From Bernardetia sp. (GTDB taxonomy: Bacteria > Bacteroidota > Bacteroidia > Cytophagales > Bernardetiaceae), in assembly GCF_020630935.1 (NCBI RefSeq), contig NZ_JAHDIG010000039.1, positions 1 to 46,215 of the forward strand: a DNA stretch of 46,215 nucleotides, given 5' to 3'. The notes under the pieces were generated by a model. That model did not search any database and had not been told where the DNA came from. It was given only the letters and a program-made list of their open reading frames with translations. Shown here piece after piece: positions 17,426-26,401 of the stretch. Made by a program: the position numbers and the translations under genes. The first letter of the stretch is position 1, and every line of letters begins with the position of its first letter.

Positions 17426-18169
17426 TTATCGGTTTTTATAAAAAAGACCTACCAAAATGAGCGAAAGCATCATGAAAGCTATGCCACTGACAATAAAATT
17501 TCCAATATGTAAATGAGACATAAATAAAATACGAAGGCTAAAAAGTAAGACAAAAATTCCAACGACAGAAAGCCAATAACTTAATGAAACAGGACATACT
17601 ACTTCCAAATTTTTTGGCAATTTATATATCCAAAATAAAATCGTAATTCCACCTACAAACGTACTAAAGTGCTGTAAAAATTTATAGAGTGGAAAAGAAA
17701 ATATAGGTATAGAAAAAACACTAATGACTTCTTGTCTGCTCTTTGTTTGCAGAATAGAAAACTGCTCTACAAAAAATCCGTCGTGATGTGTGAAAGCATC
17801 CCAAAATAGATGAGAAAAAGCTCCTAAAAGAACCGAGAATATAACAACTACATAATTGTATCTAAAATAACTTGTAAAATCAAAGTTGATAAATTGCTTG
17901 AAACGAGTTTGTAGAAAATGAGGTAGATTTTGAAAAAGGGGCTTTTTTACAAACAAGTGAAAAATAAAACAAAGGATAATTCCCAAAGGCAAGTCAAACC
18001 AAAAGACTCCAAAAATGGTATGAGAATATTCGCTACGCACTTTTAGGCGTAAAAAATACTCAAAATCTGGTGTCATGCTTCCAACAAAGAGAGCTGTTAG
18101 TGAAAAATAGCGTTTCCAAATAGTGCCGAAAGGCAAAACAATAGCAGGATGAGCAAAAGTAAAGGGCAT
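17426..18169 (-). CDS. DUF4184 family membrane protein
   Basis: A 247-aa protein starting MPFTFAHPAIVLPF, the hallmark N-terminus of DUF4184. Further family features are GSMTPDFEYFLR, FWFDLPLG and HLFWDAFTHHDGFF, whose His and Asp residues suggest a metal site of the kind seen in membrane-bound metal-dependent hydrolases. About six membrane segments are visible. The start at 18169 is preferred over 18205 because the family begins with MPFT. It lies about 100 bp before mrp on the same strand. The function is unknown. Confidence 0.85.
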   Translation of the reverse strand: MPFTFAHPAIVLPFGTIWKRYFSLTALFVGSMTPDFEYFLRLKVRSEYSHTIFGVFWFDLPLGIILCFIFHLFVKKPLFQNLPHFLQTRFKQFINFDFTSYFRYNYVVVIFSVLLGAFSHLFWDAFTHHDGFFVEQFSILQTKSRQEVISVFSIPIFSFPLYKFLQHFSTFVGGITILFWIYKLPKNLEVVCPVSLSYWLSVVGIFVLLFSLRILFMSHLHIGNFIVSGIAFMMLSLILVGLFYKNR

Positions 18170-18298
18170 ATCAATGAGGTATTTTAAAAATATAGATAAA
18201 ATCATTGAAGATTATATCACTTCAAGTGTTGTCTGTATCAGTAAAAAAATGTATCTTAATAAATCACTATTGAACAACTTGTATGATAGTCTAAATAT

Positions 18299-20452
18299 AT
18301 GCACACATCATTATACAAAAAAATAATACTACTTAGCAGTTTCTTTTTGTTTTTTATCTCATTATTAAAAGGACAAAATACTGTTTATGTATCTGATAAA
18401 AGCAAGACTATCGTGTTAGATACACTATGGTATATAGAAGATGCTTCGCACAAACTTACTTTTGAGCAAATCAAAGATGCAAAGTTTACTTCTACTACAG
18501 AACATAATTTTGGTATTTCTTCCTCTGTTTATTGGGCAAAGCTAAAGTTAGATATATCTACATCAAACCCAGTATTTTTAGAAGTAGGTTATCCTGCTTT
18601 AGATTCTGTTACTTTTTTCTATCAAAAGAATGGGGAGTGGAAAGAAGAATATTTTGGAGACACAAGAGCAATACAAGACATTAATTATAAACACTATCAA
18701 CCCCTCTTTCTTCTTAAAAAACAAGCAGAAGACCCAACAGAAATATTTATCAGAGTTGTTTCTAATGGAAAAGTAACCATTCCTTTACAAATAAAAAGTT
18801 TAGAAGAATTAGTTTGGAGTAATTTGCTATACAATGTTATTGTTGGAGCATACTACGGAGTGTTTTTGGTAATGATAGTGTATAATTTGGTTTTATTTAT
18901 CTTCTTAAAAGATAGAACTTATTTAGCCTATATTTTTCTGTTAGCAGGAGCTGGAACGTATGCTCTCAATCTGTTTGGACACGGATATTTGTTTGTACAT
19001 GGACATATTAGTTGGCTTGACCACTCCTTAATATCTATGTCAATGGGAGTATATTATGTGTTTGTATATATGTTTACTCGCTTTTTTCTTTCTTTAAACA
19101 AGGTAAACAAGACTCTAGATAAGTTTTTTATATTTCTATCAGTATTGGGAGGAGTTTTCATATTGTCTAGTTTTATTTTTTCATATAGCACAGTTGCCAA
19201 AATAGGAGTTTTATTTACTATTTTTACTCAATTTTTAATGCTGGGAGTTTGTATTTATACATGGAGAAAAGGAGTCAAAGCAACTCGTATTTTTTTACTA
19301 GCTTGGAGCTGCTTTTTTGTAGGAGCTGTGCTAAGTTCTTTATCGATACAAGGCATTATCACAGATAATTTCATCACTAGATATGGTTCTGATATTGGTT
19401 TTATTCTTCAAATTGTATTGTTTTCGGTGGCTTTGAGTGATAGATACCGTATTTTCAAGAAAGAAAAAGAAAGTATGCAAAAAGAACTTTTGGAAATGCA
19501 ACAAGAGCAAACTGAAAAGCTAGAAGTTCTAGTCAAGGAACGCACACAAGAAATCACTCTCAAACAAGAAGAAATACTGACACAAAATGAAGAGCTACAT
19601 CAGCAACAGGAAGAAATAATGGCTCAAAGAGATTTTATAGAAGCCAAACACATGGAACTCCAAAAGGTAAATGTAAAAATGGAGGAACAAAATCGCCTCA
19701 TTACAGACAGTATTCGGTATGCAAAGGATATTCAGTTTGCCCTTCTTCCAAAAGCCAATAGGCTTAATCAAGCCTTCGAAGAACATTTTGTCTTGTTTAA
19801 ACCAAGAGATATTGTGAGTGGAGATTTTTATTGGTTTGGAGAACTGGACAATAAAAAAATATTTGCTGTTGGAGACTGCACAGGACACGGCGTTCCAGGT
19901 GCGTTTATGTCTATGATAGGAAATGATTTGCTTACTCACGCTGTAATAGAAAGCCGAGTAACTGACCCAGCCAAAATACTAGAGCGTATGCACAAAGGTG
20001 TGCGATATGCCCTCAAACAAGAACAAAAAGATAATTCTGATGGAATGGAAGTAGCTATTTTGGTGGTAGATAAAGAAGAAAAACAAGTATCTTACGCAGG
20101 AGCAAAAATTCCACTCATTTATATTCAAAATGGAATTACTCAAAAAATAAGAGGAGATAAAAAAACTATTGGAGGAAAGCAAAAAGAACTCAAAAGAGAG
20201 TTTACTACCCATACAATTTCTATTGAAGATTCTACTTGTTTCTATATGTTTTCTGATGGTTATCAAGACCAATTTGGAGGAAACCAAACCGACCGAAAAC
20301 GCTTTCAGTCTAATTACCTAACAGAGCTATTAGAGCAGAATCATCAACTTACCTTTGAAAAACAGAAAGAAATTTTAGAAGATAATCTGAAAGAGTGGCA
20401 AGGTAATCAATCTCAACTAGATGATATTTTGGTTGTGGGTTTGAAGCCTTAG
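18299..20452 (+). CDS. 7TM-DISM sensor with SpoIIE-type PP2C phosphatase
   Basis: A 717-aa membrane signalling protein. Signal peptide 1-26; 7TMR-DISMED2 extracytoplasmic sensing domain about 30-170; seven membrane helices about 178-385; a long Gln/Glu-rich coiled coil about 390-475; SpoIIE phosphatase about 495-717. Metal-binding acidic residues are visible in SGDFYWFGE, VGDCTGHGVPGAFMSM, FSDGYQDQFGG and QLDDILVV. Such proteins sense an external signal and dephosphorylate a serine-phosphorylated regulator, commonly an anti-sigma-factor antagonist, though none is encoded nearby. The TRAP permease gene follows after 84 bp on the same strand. Confidence 0.9.
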   Translation: MHTSLYKKIILLSSFFLFFISLLKGQNTVYVSDKSKTIVLDTLWYIEDASHKLTFEQIKDAKFTSTTEHNFGISSSVYWAKLKLDISTSNPVFLEVGYPALDSVTFFYQKNGEWKEEYFGDTRAIQDINYKHYQPLFLLKKQAEDPTEIFIRVVSNGKVTIPLQIKSLEELVWSNLLYNVIVGAYYGVFLVMIVYNLVLFIFLKDRTYLAYIFLLAGAGTYALNLFGHGYLFVHGHISWLDHSLISMSMGVYYVFVYMFTRFFLSLNKVNKTLDKFFIFLSVLGGVFILSSFIFSYSTVAKIGVLFTIFTQFLMLGVCIYTWRKGVKATRIFLLAWSCFFVGAVLSSLSIQGIITDNFITRYGSDIGFILQIVLFSVALSDRYRIFKKEKESMQKELLEMQQEQTEKLEVLVKERTQEITLKQEEILTQNEELHQQQEEIMAQRDFIEAKHMELQKVNVKMEEQNRLITDSIRYAKDIQFALLPKANRLNQAFEEHFVLFKPRDIVSGDFYWFGELDNKKIFAVGDCTGHGVPGAFMSMIGNDLLTHAVIESRVTDPAKILERMHKGVRYALKQEQKDNSDGMEVAILVVDKEEKQVSYAGAKIPLIYIQNGITQKIRGDKKTIGGKQKELKREFTTHTISIEDSTCFYMFSDGYQDQFGGNQTDRKRFQSNYLTELLEQNHQLTFEKQKEILEDNLKEWQGNQSQLDDILVVGLKP

Positions 20453-20536
20453 CTTTCATTTTTTTCATTAATTTGCATAAAAATAATTCTTTCTGTATTC
20501 GCTTGACTTAAAAGGGAACTACATCCATATATTTCT

Positions 20537-21829
20537 ATGCTCGTCTTATTGCTATTTGCTTGTCTTTTTGTCCTGCTTCTTAAAGGGTATCCTGTCTCTT
20601 TTACATTGGGTGGAGTAGCTGTTTTGTTTGGTGTTTATCTTTTTGGATGGGACTTTTTTAATCTGCTTCCCCTTCGTATTTATGGTACGATGACAAACTT
20701 TGTTTTGATTTCTGTACCCCTTTTCGTTTACATGGGAGTTATGCTAGAAAAATCGGGCATTGCAGAACGGCTTTTAGAAACAATGGCTTTGCTTTTAGGG
20801 CGTTTGCGTGGTGGATTGGCAATTGCTGTTGTAATTGTGGGTGCGCTTTTGGCTGCTTCTACTGGCGTAGTTGGAGCAACTGTCGTAACGATGGGACTTT
20901 TCAGCCTTCCCACAATGCTCAAACGTGGTTATAAACCCGAACTTGCCACAGGAACTATCGCAAGTGCAGGAACTTTAGGGCAGATTATTCCTCCAAGTGT
21001 GGTATTGGTTTTATTGGGCAGTGTGATGAACGTATCAGTCGGAGATTTGTTTGTGGGAGCTATTGTACCCAGTATTTTGCTTGTTATTTTATATATCCTT
21101 TATATTTTCTTTACAGCGTGGAAAAACCCAAATGCTGCCCCACCTATTCCGAAAGAAGAACAAGCTGAATTTAAAGACCAACTGACTTTCTCATTACTTT
21201 TCAAGGCTTTTGTTTTGCCATTGTTACTCATTTTGTCAGTATTAGGTTCTATTTTTTCTGGTATTGCCTCACCTACGGAAGCTGCTGGTGTGGGCGCACT
21301 TGTGGCTACAATTCTAACAGCTTTTGAAGGGAAGCTCAATCTGAAAATCATTAAGGAAGTCAATAAAGAAACGATGTATCTTACTTGTATGGTCTTTATA
21401 ATTTTGGTAGGTGCAACGGCTTTTGGGCTTGTTTTTCGTGGAATGGGAGGCGATAAAATTTTGATAGATTTTATTGAAGGAGCAAATCTTAGTCCTTATG
21501 CTTTCTTAGCTTTAGTGATGGTTTTGGTGTTTGTGGCTGGTTTTTTTATTGATTTTATTGAGATTGTCTTTATTTTTATGCCTGTCGTAACGCCTATTTT
21601 TGCAGCCTATCAGATGGATTTGATTTGGATTGCTATTTTGGTTTCTATGAATCTTCAAACCTCTTTTCTAACTCCTCCTTTTGGATTTTCATTGTTTTAT
21701 TTGAAAGGTGTTGCTCCTCCAGAAGTCAAGACGGGACATTTGTATCGTGGAATTGTTCCTTTTATTATTATTCAGTTACTTTTAATGACTTTAATTATTT
21801 TATTCCCTAATTTGGTAAGGCTTTTTTAA
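20537..21829 (+). CDS. TRAP transporter large permease subunit (DctM-like)
   Basis: A 430-aa protein with twelve or more membrane segments. DctM-family features include SVPLFVYMGVMLEKSGIAERL, GAHVVG-like STGVVGATVVTMG, GTIASAGTLGQIIPPS and SPTEAAGVGALVAT. TRAP systems take up organic acids with a binding protein (DctP), a small permease (DctQ) and this large permease. Neither DctP nor a recognisable DctQ gene is adjacent. A 138-aa membrane protein begins in its stop codon (TAATG overlap). Confidence 0.9.
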   Translation: MLVLLLFACLFVLLLKGYPVSFTLGGVAVLFGVYLFGWDFFNLLPLRIYGTMTNFVLISVPLFVYMGVMLEKSGIAERLLETMALLLGRLRGGLAIAVVIVGALLAASTGVVGATVVTMGLFSLPTMLKRGYKPELATGTIASAGTLGQIIPPSVVLVLLGSVMNVSVGDLFVGAIVPSILLVILYILYIFFTAWKNPNAAPPIPKEEQAEFKDQLTFSLLFKAFVLPLLLILSVLGSIFSGIASPTEAAGVGALVATILTAFEGKLNLKIIKEVNKETMYLTCMVFIILVGATAFGLVFRGMGGDKILIDFIEGANLSPYAFLALVMVLVFVAGFFIDFIEIVFIFMPVVTPIFAAYQMDLIWIAILVSMNLQTSFLTPPFGFSLFYLKGVAPPEVKTGHLYRGIVPFIIIQLLLMTLIILFPNLVRLF

Positions 21830-22245
21830 TGGAAAATTTAGATAAAGATATTTTTGAAGAATCTATTCATTTTGGGCTGAATAGTCAAACGAAGAAGTTG
21901 CTAAAAAGAGTAGTATTTTGGGCAAAATTTATCTCAATATTAGGGCTTCTGGCAGTAGTATTATTATCTCTTTTATTTGGTTTGTCGGTAATTGAAAGAG
22001 AAATGATTTTAGGTGATGCCGTTGTTATGTGGATTATGCTTGCTTTTTTTATTATTCCCTTGGTATATTTGTTTGTTTTTGCCTTGAAAGCTGAAAGTGC
22101 ACTTAGAGAATCAGATAGTTTTATTCTGCAAAAGGCTGTCGAATATCTCAAATCTTATTTTAAGTCTATTGGTATTTCAATGATTTTGGTATTCATACTA
22201 TTTATAATAGTTATAGCAAGTGTAATCATTACAGATTATAATTAA
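21829..22245 (+). CDS. Small membrane protein, DUF5362-like
   Basis: A 138-aa protein with an amphipathic N-terminus and three hydrophobic segments (about 27-52, 64-86, 112-134). FALKAESALRESDS followed by KAVEYLKSYFKSIGI resembles the Bacteroidota DUF5362 group; this is from memory of the pattern. Its ATG overlaps the stop codon of the TRAP permease, so the two are probably translationally coupled. It is shorter than usual DctQ subunits and seems to have one membrane segment fewer, so a DctQ role is possible but unproven. It converges on the HEAT gene with only 15 bp between. Confidence 0.7.
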   Translation: MENLDKDIFEESIHFGLNSQTKKLLKRVVFWAKFISILGLLAVVLLSLLFGLSVIEREMILGDAVVMWIMLAFFIIPLVYLFVFALKAESALRESDSFILQKAVEYLKSYFKSIGISMILVFILFIIVIASVIITDYN

Positions 22246-22260
22246 TCTATGATGTAGAAC

Positions 22261-23439
22261 TTACTCTTCCAAAAACTCCAAAAATTCTTTCTTAGCATCT
22301 GGTAAGCCTGCATCTCTTAATAAAAGTTTGAAGTTGCCAAATGAGACACCATTTTCTCCCCAGCCATTGGAATTGGCAATGGCTTTTAGCGCAATAATTT
22401 CGTTTTCTTCTAAGTCTTTGAGTTTGGTTTCCTTGATGGGAATTTCTCTATCTTTATTCAAAATTTCCAAAACAAAACTGGTAGTAGATGTAGCTTGATA
22501 CATATTCAATTCTGCTAATGCTTTGCTTAAAGCTAAAAGTATTTTCTGTTCTTCTTCTTTTGTCTGAGCGTATCTTGTCAAGATTCCACTAGCATAACCA
22601 TTCAAATCTCCTTTATTGAATCGTACATCTACATCTCTCAATTCTTCATTAGAAGTAATGGCTGTAATGAGAATATCTATAATTGTATCTGTAAGTGGCA
22701 TTTCAGCCAAAGCAATCGCTGCCGAAGTTTTTAAAAGTGGAGAAGAAGAATGTAGATAATCTTTTAAAAAAGTCATATCTATCTGTGGAATTGTATTTTT
22801 TGCAAGCAAACCAATTGACAAAATACAGTTTGCTATATCTTCTTCGTCTTTCAACAAAGGAATTTGAGATTTTATAAGTTCTGCCGAGCTTGTTCCTTTT
22901 TCTGCAAACCAACCTAGTGCATAGACAGCAGCATTAACCAAAGCTAGGTTTTCTATTTTTTCGTCTTTTGGAGTTTTTAGTATAATTTCTTGTAAAATAG
23001 GAACTCCATCTTCTGCAAAACAGTAACAATCTAAAAGAGCCAAATAACTATAGCCATATTCTTTGCTATTTTGGATTTCTTGTTCCGACATACCTTCGTG
23101 AGCTTGTCGTAGTTCTGCTTTTATCTGTCTTGGATTAATTCCTTCTTGTAGATATGAACTCTCATATCCTAATGCTAATTGAACAATATAGTAGATTATT
23201 TTATGCCTGTCCTCAACTTCTTCATTTTCCACAAGTTCATACAAAAACGGAATGGCATAAGGACTTGCTTCATAGCGTGTTCCTTGATGAAAAATATTTC
23301 CATAAAGTATCCAAAGAGCCTGTTTTCGAACTTCTCTATGTGGACTAGCAAGCGCACGTATATTTGCAGGAATATCAGAGGCTGCTCCGTAAGCATGTTG
23401 TAGATTGTGCCAATCAATAGTTTCTAGTTTTTCTAGCAT
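22261..23439 (-). CDS. HEAT-repeat protein
   Basis: A 392-aa cytosolic protein made almost entirely of paired helices. Repeat-like units include PHREVRKQALWILYGNIF, YAIPFLYELVENEEVEDRHKI, NAAVYALGWFAEKG, IANCILSIGLLA and LLKTSAAIALAEMPL. HEAT arrays act as binding scaffolds. The N-terminal form, with ASPYAIPFLYEL, occurs in a group of uncharacterised bacterial proteins often found outside conserved operons. No enzyme domain is attached. An exact TAnnTTTG box on the minus strand at 23519-23526 may drive it. Confidence 0.8.
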   Translation of the reverse strand: MLEKLETIDWHNLQHAYGAASDIPANIRALASPHREVRKQALWILYGNIFHQGTRYEASPYAIPFLYELVENEEVEDRHKIIYYIVQLALGYESSYLQEGINPRQIKAELRQAHEGMSEQEIQNSKEYGYSYLALLDCYCFAEDGVPILQEIILKTPKDEKIENLALVNAAVYALGWFAEKGTSSAELIKSQIPLLKDEEDIANCILSIGLLAKNTIPQIDMTFLKDYLHSSSPLLKTSAAIALAEMPLTDTIIDILITAITSNEELRDVDVRFNKGDLNGYASGILTRYAQTKEEEQKILLALSKALAELNMYQATSTTSFVLEILNKDREIPIKETKLKDLEENEIIALKAIANSNGWGENGVSFGNFKLLLRDAGLPDAKKEFLEFLEE

Positions 23440-23537
23440 TTTTTCTAAGCAGAGTTATTTTTTAGCAAATCAGTAAAAATTTGTACAGATTCAAGCTGTT
23501 GTTGAAGTTGTTTTTACTCAAATGTAATCAAAAACTA

Positions 23538-24230
23538 TTAATTTTTTCCTCCCACCACAATTACAAATTCACCTTTTACCTTTCCATTTTCTGAAAAATA
23601 AGTAATCAGTTCTTCTAGTGTTCCATTTTTAGTTTCCTCATATACTTTTGTCAGTTCACGAGAAACAGAGGCACTTCTATCATTTCCACAAAATTCAGCA
23701 AGTTGTGTAAGAGTTTTGAGAAGTCTGTGAGGAGATTCGTACAAAATAAAAGTTCTTTTTTCTTCGGCTAAGGTTTCTAAATGCGTTTTTCTACCTTTTT
23801 TGTGAGGTAAGAATCCTTCAAAACAAAAACGCTCACTCGGCAAGCCAGATTTTACCAATGCTGGAACAAAAGCTGTTGCCCCTGTCAAACATTCTATCTG
23901 TAAATCAGCTTTCAAGGCTTCACGCACAAGCAAAAAACCAGGGTCAGAGATGGCTGGCGTTCCTGCATCAGAAACAAGAGCAATCGTTTTTCCTTCTTGC
24001 ATCTGTTCTACCCACTTCTGAACTGTATGATGTTCATTATGAGCGTGATAGCTTTGTAGAGGTTGTTTTATTTCATAATGTTTTAACAAAACACCTGTTT
24101 TGCGTGTATCTTCTGCAAGGATTACATCTACTTTCTTGAGTGTTTCTAAAGCTCGTAATGTAATGTCTGCTAAGTTTCCAATAGGAGTCGGAACAAGGTA
24201 AAGCGATGTAGAGTTTTCTGTGTTTTCCAT
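23538..24230 (-). CDS. rsmI: 16S rRNA (cytidine1402-2'-O)-methyltransferase
   Basis: RsmI methylates the ribose of C1402 in 16S rRNA using S-adenosylmethionine. The 230-aa length is typical of the short Bacteroidota form. Conserved segments are LVPTPIGNLADITLRAL, DVILAEDTRKTG, SYHAHNEH, ALVSDAGTPAISDPGF and EGFLPHKKGRK. It is cytosolic. The candidate promoter at 24235-24265 places the transcription start almost on the ATG, so the message may be leaderless. Confidence 0.95.
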   Translation of the reverse strand: MENTENSTSLYLVPTPIGNLADITLRALETLKKVDVILAEDTRKTGVLLKHYEIKQPLQSYHAHNEHHTVQKWVEQMQEGKTIALVSDAGTPAISDPGFLLVREALKADLQIECLTGATAFVPALVKSGLPSERFCFEGFLPHKKGRKTHLETLAEEKRTFILYESPHRLLKTLTQLAEFCGNDRSASVSRELTKVYEETKNGTLEELITYFSENGKVKGEFVIVVGGKN

Positions 24231-24234
24231 ACTG

Positions 24235-24265
24235 CAAAGGTAGAACTTAGAATTTAGATTTACAG
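24235..24265 (-). promoter_or_regulatory. Candidate rsmI promoter
   Basis: The minus strand reads CTG (24265-24263), a 20-bp spacer, then TACCTTTG (24242-24235). The -7 box is perfect and the -33 triplet has one mismatch to TTG. It ends 4 bp before the rsmI ATG. Confidence 0.4.
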
Positions 24266-24374
24266 AATTTGAAAATAGATTTTTATCGCTAAAATATATA
24301 ACTCACAAACTGTCTTACCAAAAAGCAACAAAAAACGATTAAAATTAGCTAATTTTGATAGTCGTTTGAAACTT

Positions 24375-24514
24375 GTTTAGTTGTAGAGTACTGGACATCA
24401 ATAGATATTTTCTCTTCTGTGTGGCACAGAATAGGAAAAAATACTGTTCGTTGGTGTTTTCGTGTAGCGATACCAACAACTTTTTATCTCATATCCAGTA
24501 GTCTAGTTTAGTTG
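24375..24514. mobile_element. MITE-like element copy C with 9-bp target duplication
   Basis: The element spans 24384-24505 (122 bp). Its ends are TAGAGTACTGGACAT at left and ATATCCAGTAGTCTA at right, inverted repeats with two mismatches. The perfect direct repeat GTTTAGTTG flanks it at 24375-24383 and 24506-24514. Inside are a hairpin TTCTGTG/CACAGAA (24415-24421 with 24425-24431) and a second GTTGGT/ACCAAC. It has no open frame. It ends 49 bp before the amidohydrolase gene. Confidence 0.85.
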
Positions 24515-24554
24515 TCGTCTTGTTTCCACTTATTTTGCTAAAGAAAATCAAACT

Positions 24555-26264
24555 ATGAAATTACATTTATCTTTTTTTTCTCACTATATCACACTATTTC
24601 TTTTACTATTAATTATGTCTAGTTCTTGCTCTTCCAAAGAAGTCGTTGATTTGATTGTCCATAATGCTCATGTTTATACTGTAGATGAAAAGTTTTCTCA
24701 AAAAGAAGCCTTTGCTATTCGTGATGGAAAATTTGTAGCAGTGGGGAAGAGTAAAGAAATTCTGAAAAAATATACAAGTCCAAGAATTGTAGATGCTCAA
24801 AAAAATTATGTTTTACCTGGTCTTATTGATGCACATGCTCATCTGTATTGGCTCGGACAAAAGCTAGAAGAAGCTGATGTAAGTGGGGCAAAATCACTAG
24901 AAGAAGTAATTTCTATTTTACAACAATATAGAGAATCAAATCCAGATAAAAAATGGCTCAAAGGATATGGATGGAATCAGAATAATTGGACACCAGCCAC
25001 TCTGCCTACCAAAGAGTTATTAGATGAAGCCTTTCCAGATATTCCAGTATTTTTAAAGCGAATAGACGAACATGTAGCTTTAGTAAATCAGAAAGCACTT
25101 TCAGAAGCTAGAATTACGAAATACTCTAAAATGCCAAAAGGAGGAACTTTGGGAGAGTATGAAGAAAATGAAGAAAACAAAGAGAAAGGTTTGAAAGGGC
25201 TTAACGGACTTTTGTATGAAACAGCTATCAATTTAGCCACAGAAAAAATGCCTCCAGTAACAGAAGATGAAATGAAAAGAGCTTTTCAAGGAGCAGAAAA
25301 AACCTGCTTTCAGAATGGTGTAACTTCAGTAGGCGATGCACTGATGGATAAGAAAATGTTTGAGCTATTAGACACTATGCACCGTGAAGGTTCTCTAAAA
25401 TTGCGTATTTATGTGATGATTGACCCAACAGAAGAAAATCAAGAATATTTTTTAGAAAAAGGAACTATCAAAACTGAACGTTTGCACGCAGGAGCATTAA
25501 AACTTTTTGCTGATGGGACATTGGGGTCGTATGGTGCTGCAATGTTAGAACCTTATTCAGACGATGAAACAGCCTATGGAGCAATGTGGAGAAGTACAGA
25601 CGAATACAGACAGCTTATCAAAAAATTTGCAGGCAAAGGCTTTCAAGTCAATACACATTGTATCGGCGATTCTGCTAATCGTATATTTTTAGATTTGTAT
25701 GGCGAGTTTTTAGGAAAAGAAGAAAACAAAAATAAAGATTTACGTTGGCGTATTGAACATGCACAAGTGATTCATCACGATGATTTAGAAAAATTCAAAA
25801 CATTTAAAGTTATTCCTTCGGTTCAGCCTACACATGCTATTTCGGATATGCCATGGGTAGAAACTCGCTTAGGGAAGGTTCGTGTTCGCCACGCTTACAC
25901 ATACAGAGAACTTTATGAACAAAACAATATGATAGCTTTTGGAACAGATTTTCCGATAGAAGCTGTCAATCCATTTGCTACTTTCCATGCTGCTGTGGCT
26001 AGGCAAGATGGCTTAGGAAATCCAAAAGAGGGTTTTCAAATGGAAAATGCTGTTAGTCGTGAAGTAGCTTTAAAGGCAATGACTATTTGGGCAGCTCATG
26101 CAGCTTTCGAAGAAAACGAAAAAGGAAGCATTGAAGCTGGAAAGTTTGCTGATTTTATTATCATTGATACTGATATTATGAATACAGACAATCGCCTTTT
26201 GAGGAATACCCATGTTTTACAAACTTATGTGAATGGAGAAATGGTGTATATTAGTGATTTTTAG
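24555..26264 (+). CDS. Amidohydrolase family lipoprotein (YtcJ-like)
   Basis: A 569-aa metal-dependent hydrolase of the Amidohydro_3 group. A lipoprotein signal ends at Cys25 (MSSSC). The metal HxH is His94/His96 in GLIDAHAHLYWLG; later metal or catalytic residues are in NTHCIGDSAN, RIEHAQVIHH and FGTDFPIEAVNP. Family members hydrolyse amides or cyclic amides and the substrate here is unknown. Lipidation suggests it acts in the periplasm or at the cell surface. MITE copy C lies in its upstream region. Confidence 0.9.
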   Translation: MKLHLSFFSHYITLFLLLLIMSSSCSSKEVVDLIVHNAHVYTVDEKFSQKEAFAIRDGKFVAVGKSKEILKKYTSPRIVDAQKNYVLPGLIDAHAHLYWLGQKLEEADVSGAKSLEEVISILQQYRESNPDKKWLKGYGWNQNNWTPATLPTKELLDEAFPDIPVFLKRIDEHVALVNQKALSEARITKYSKMPKGGTLGEYEENEENKEKGLKGLNGLLYETAINLATEKMPPVTEDEMKRAFQGAEKTCFQNGVTSVGDALMDKKMFELLDTMHREGSLKLRIYVMIDPTEENQEYFLEKGTIKTERLHAGALKLFADGTLGSYGAAMLEPYSDDETAYGAMWRSTDEYRQLIKKFAGKGFQVNTHCIGDSANRIFLDLYGEFLGKEENKNKDLRWRIEHAQVIHHDDLEKFKTFKVIPSVQPTHAISDMPWVETRLGKVRVRHAYTYRELYEQNNMIAFGTDFPIEAVNPFATFHAAVARQDGLGNPKEGFQMENAVSREVALKAMTIWAAHAAFEENEKGSIEAGKFADFIIIDTDIMNTDNRLLRNTHVLQTYVNGEMVYISDF

Positions 26265-26319
26265 AGAAAAAACTTATTCATGCTAAAAACGTTTTTATCT
26301 TAAAGGAATCATTTTAGCC

Positions 26320-26343
26320 ATTGTTGGTGTCCCTGCCAACGAT
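26320..26343. repeat. Covarying hairpin module, copy 1
   Basis: ATTGTTGG (26320-26327) pairs with CCAACGAT (26336-26343), preceded by GCC. The same module occurs at 31909-31931 and 43143-43165 with paired base changes. There is no T run, so it is not a terminator for the amidohydrolase gene. Confidence 0.6.
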
Positions 26344-26401
26344 TCATTCCACACGACAATCAAATTTATTTTTATCATAACACTTTTAAAATTTTATCAA
26401 T

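Noticed and set aside
20537-21829. Complete TRAP transporter operon
   Set aside because: Only the large permease is recognisable; the upstream gene is a phosphatase and the downstream gene is a small three-helix protein.
22703-23417. Several antisense and same-strand frames inside the HEAT and neighbouring genes
   Set aside because: They are Lys/Phe/Cys-rich shadows of the real frames without start signals or family patterns.
26320-26343. Intrinsic terminator for the amidohydrolase gene
   Set aside because: The hairpin has no following T run and is a copy of a dispersed repeat module.
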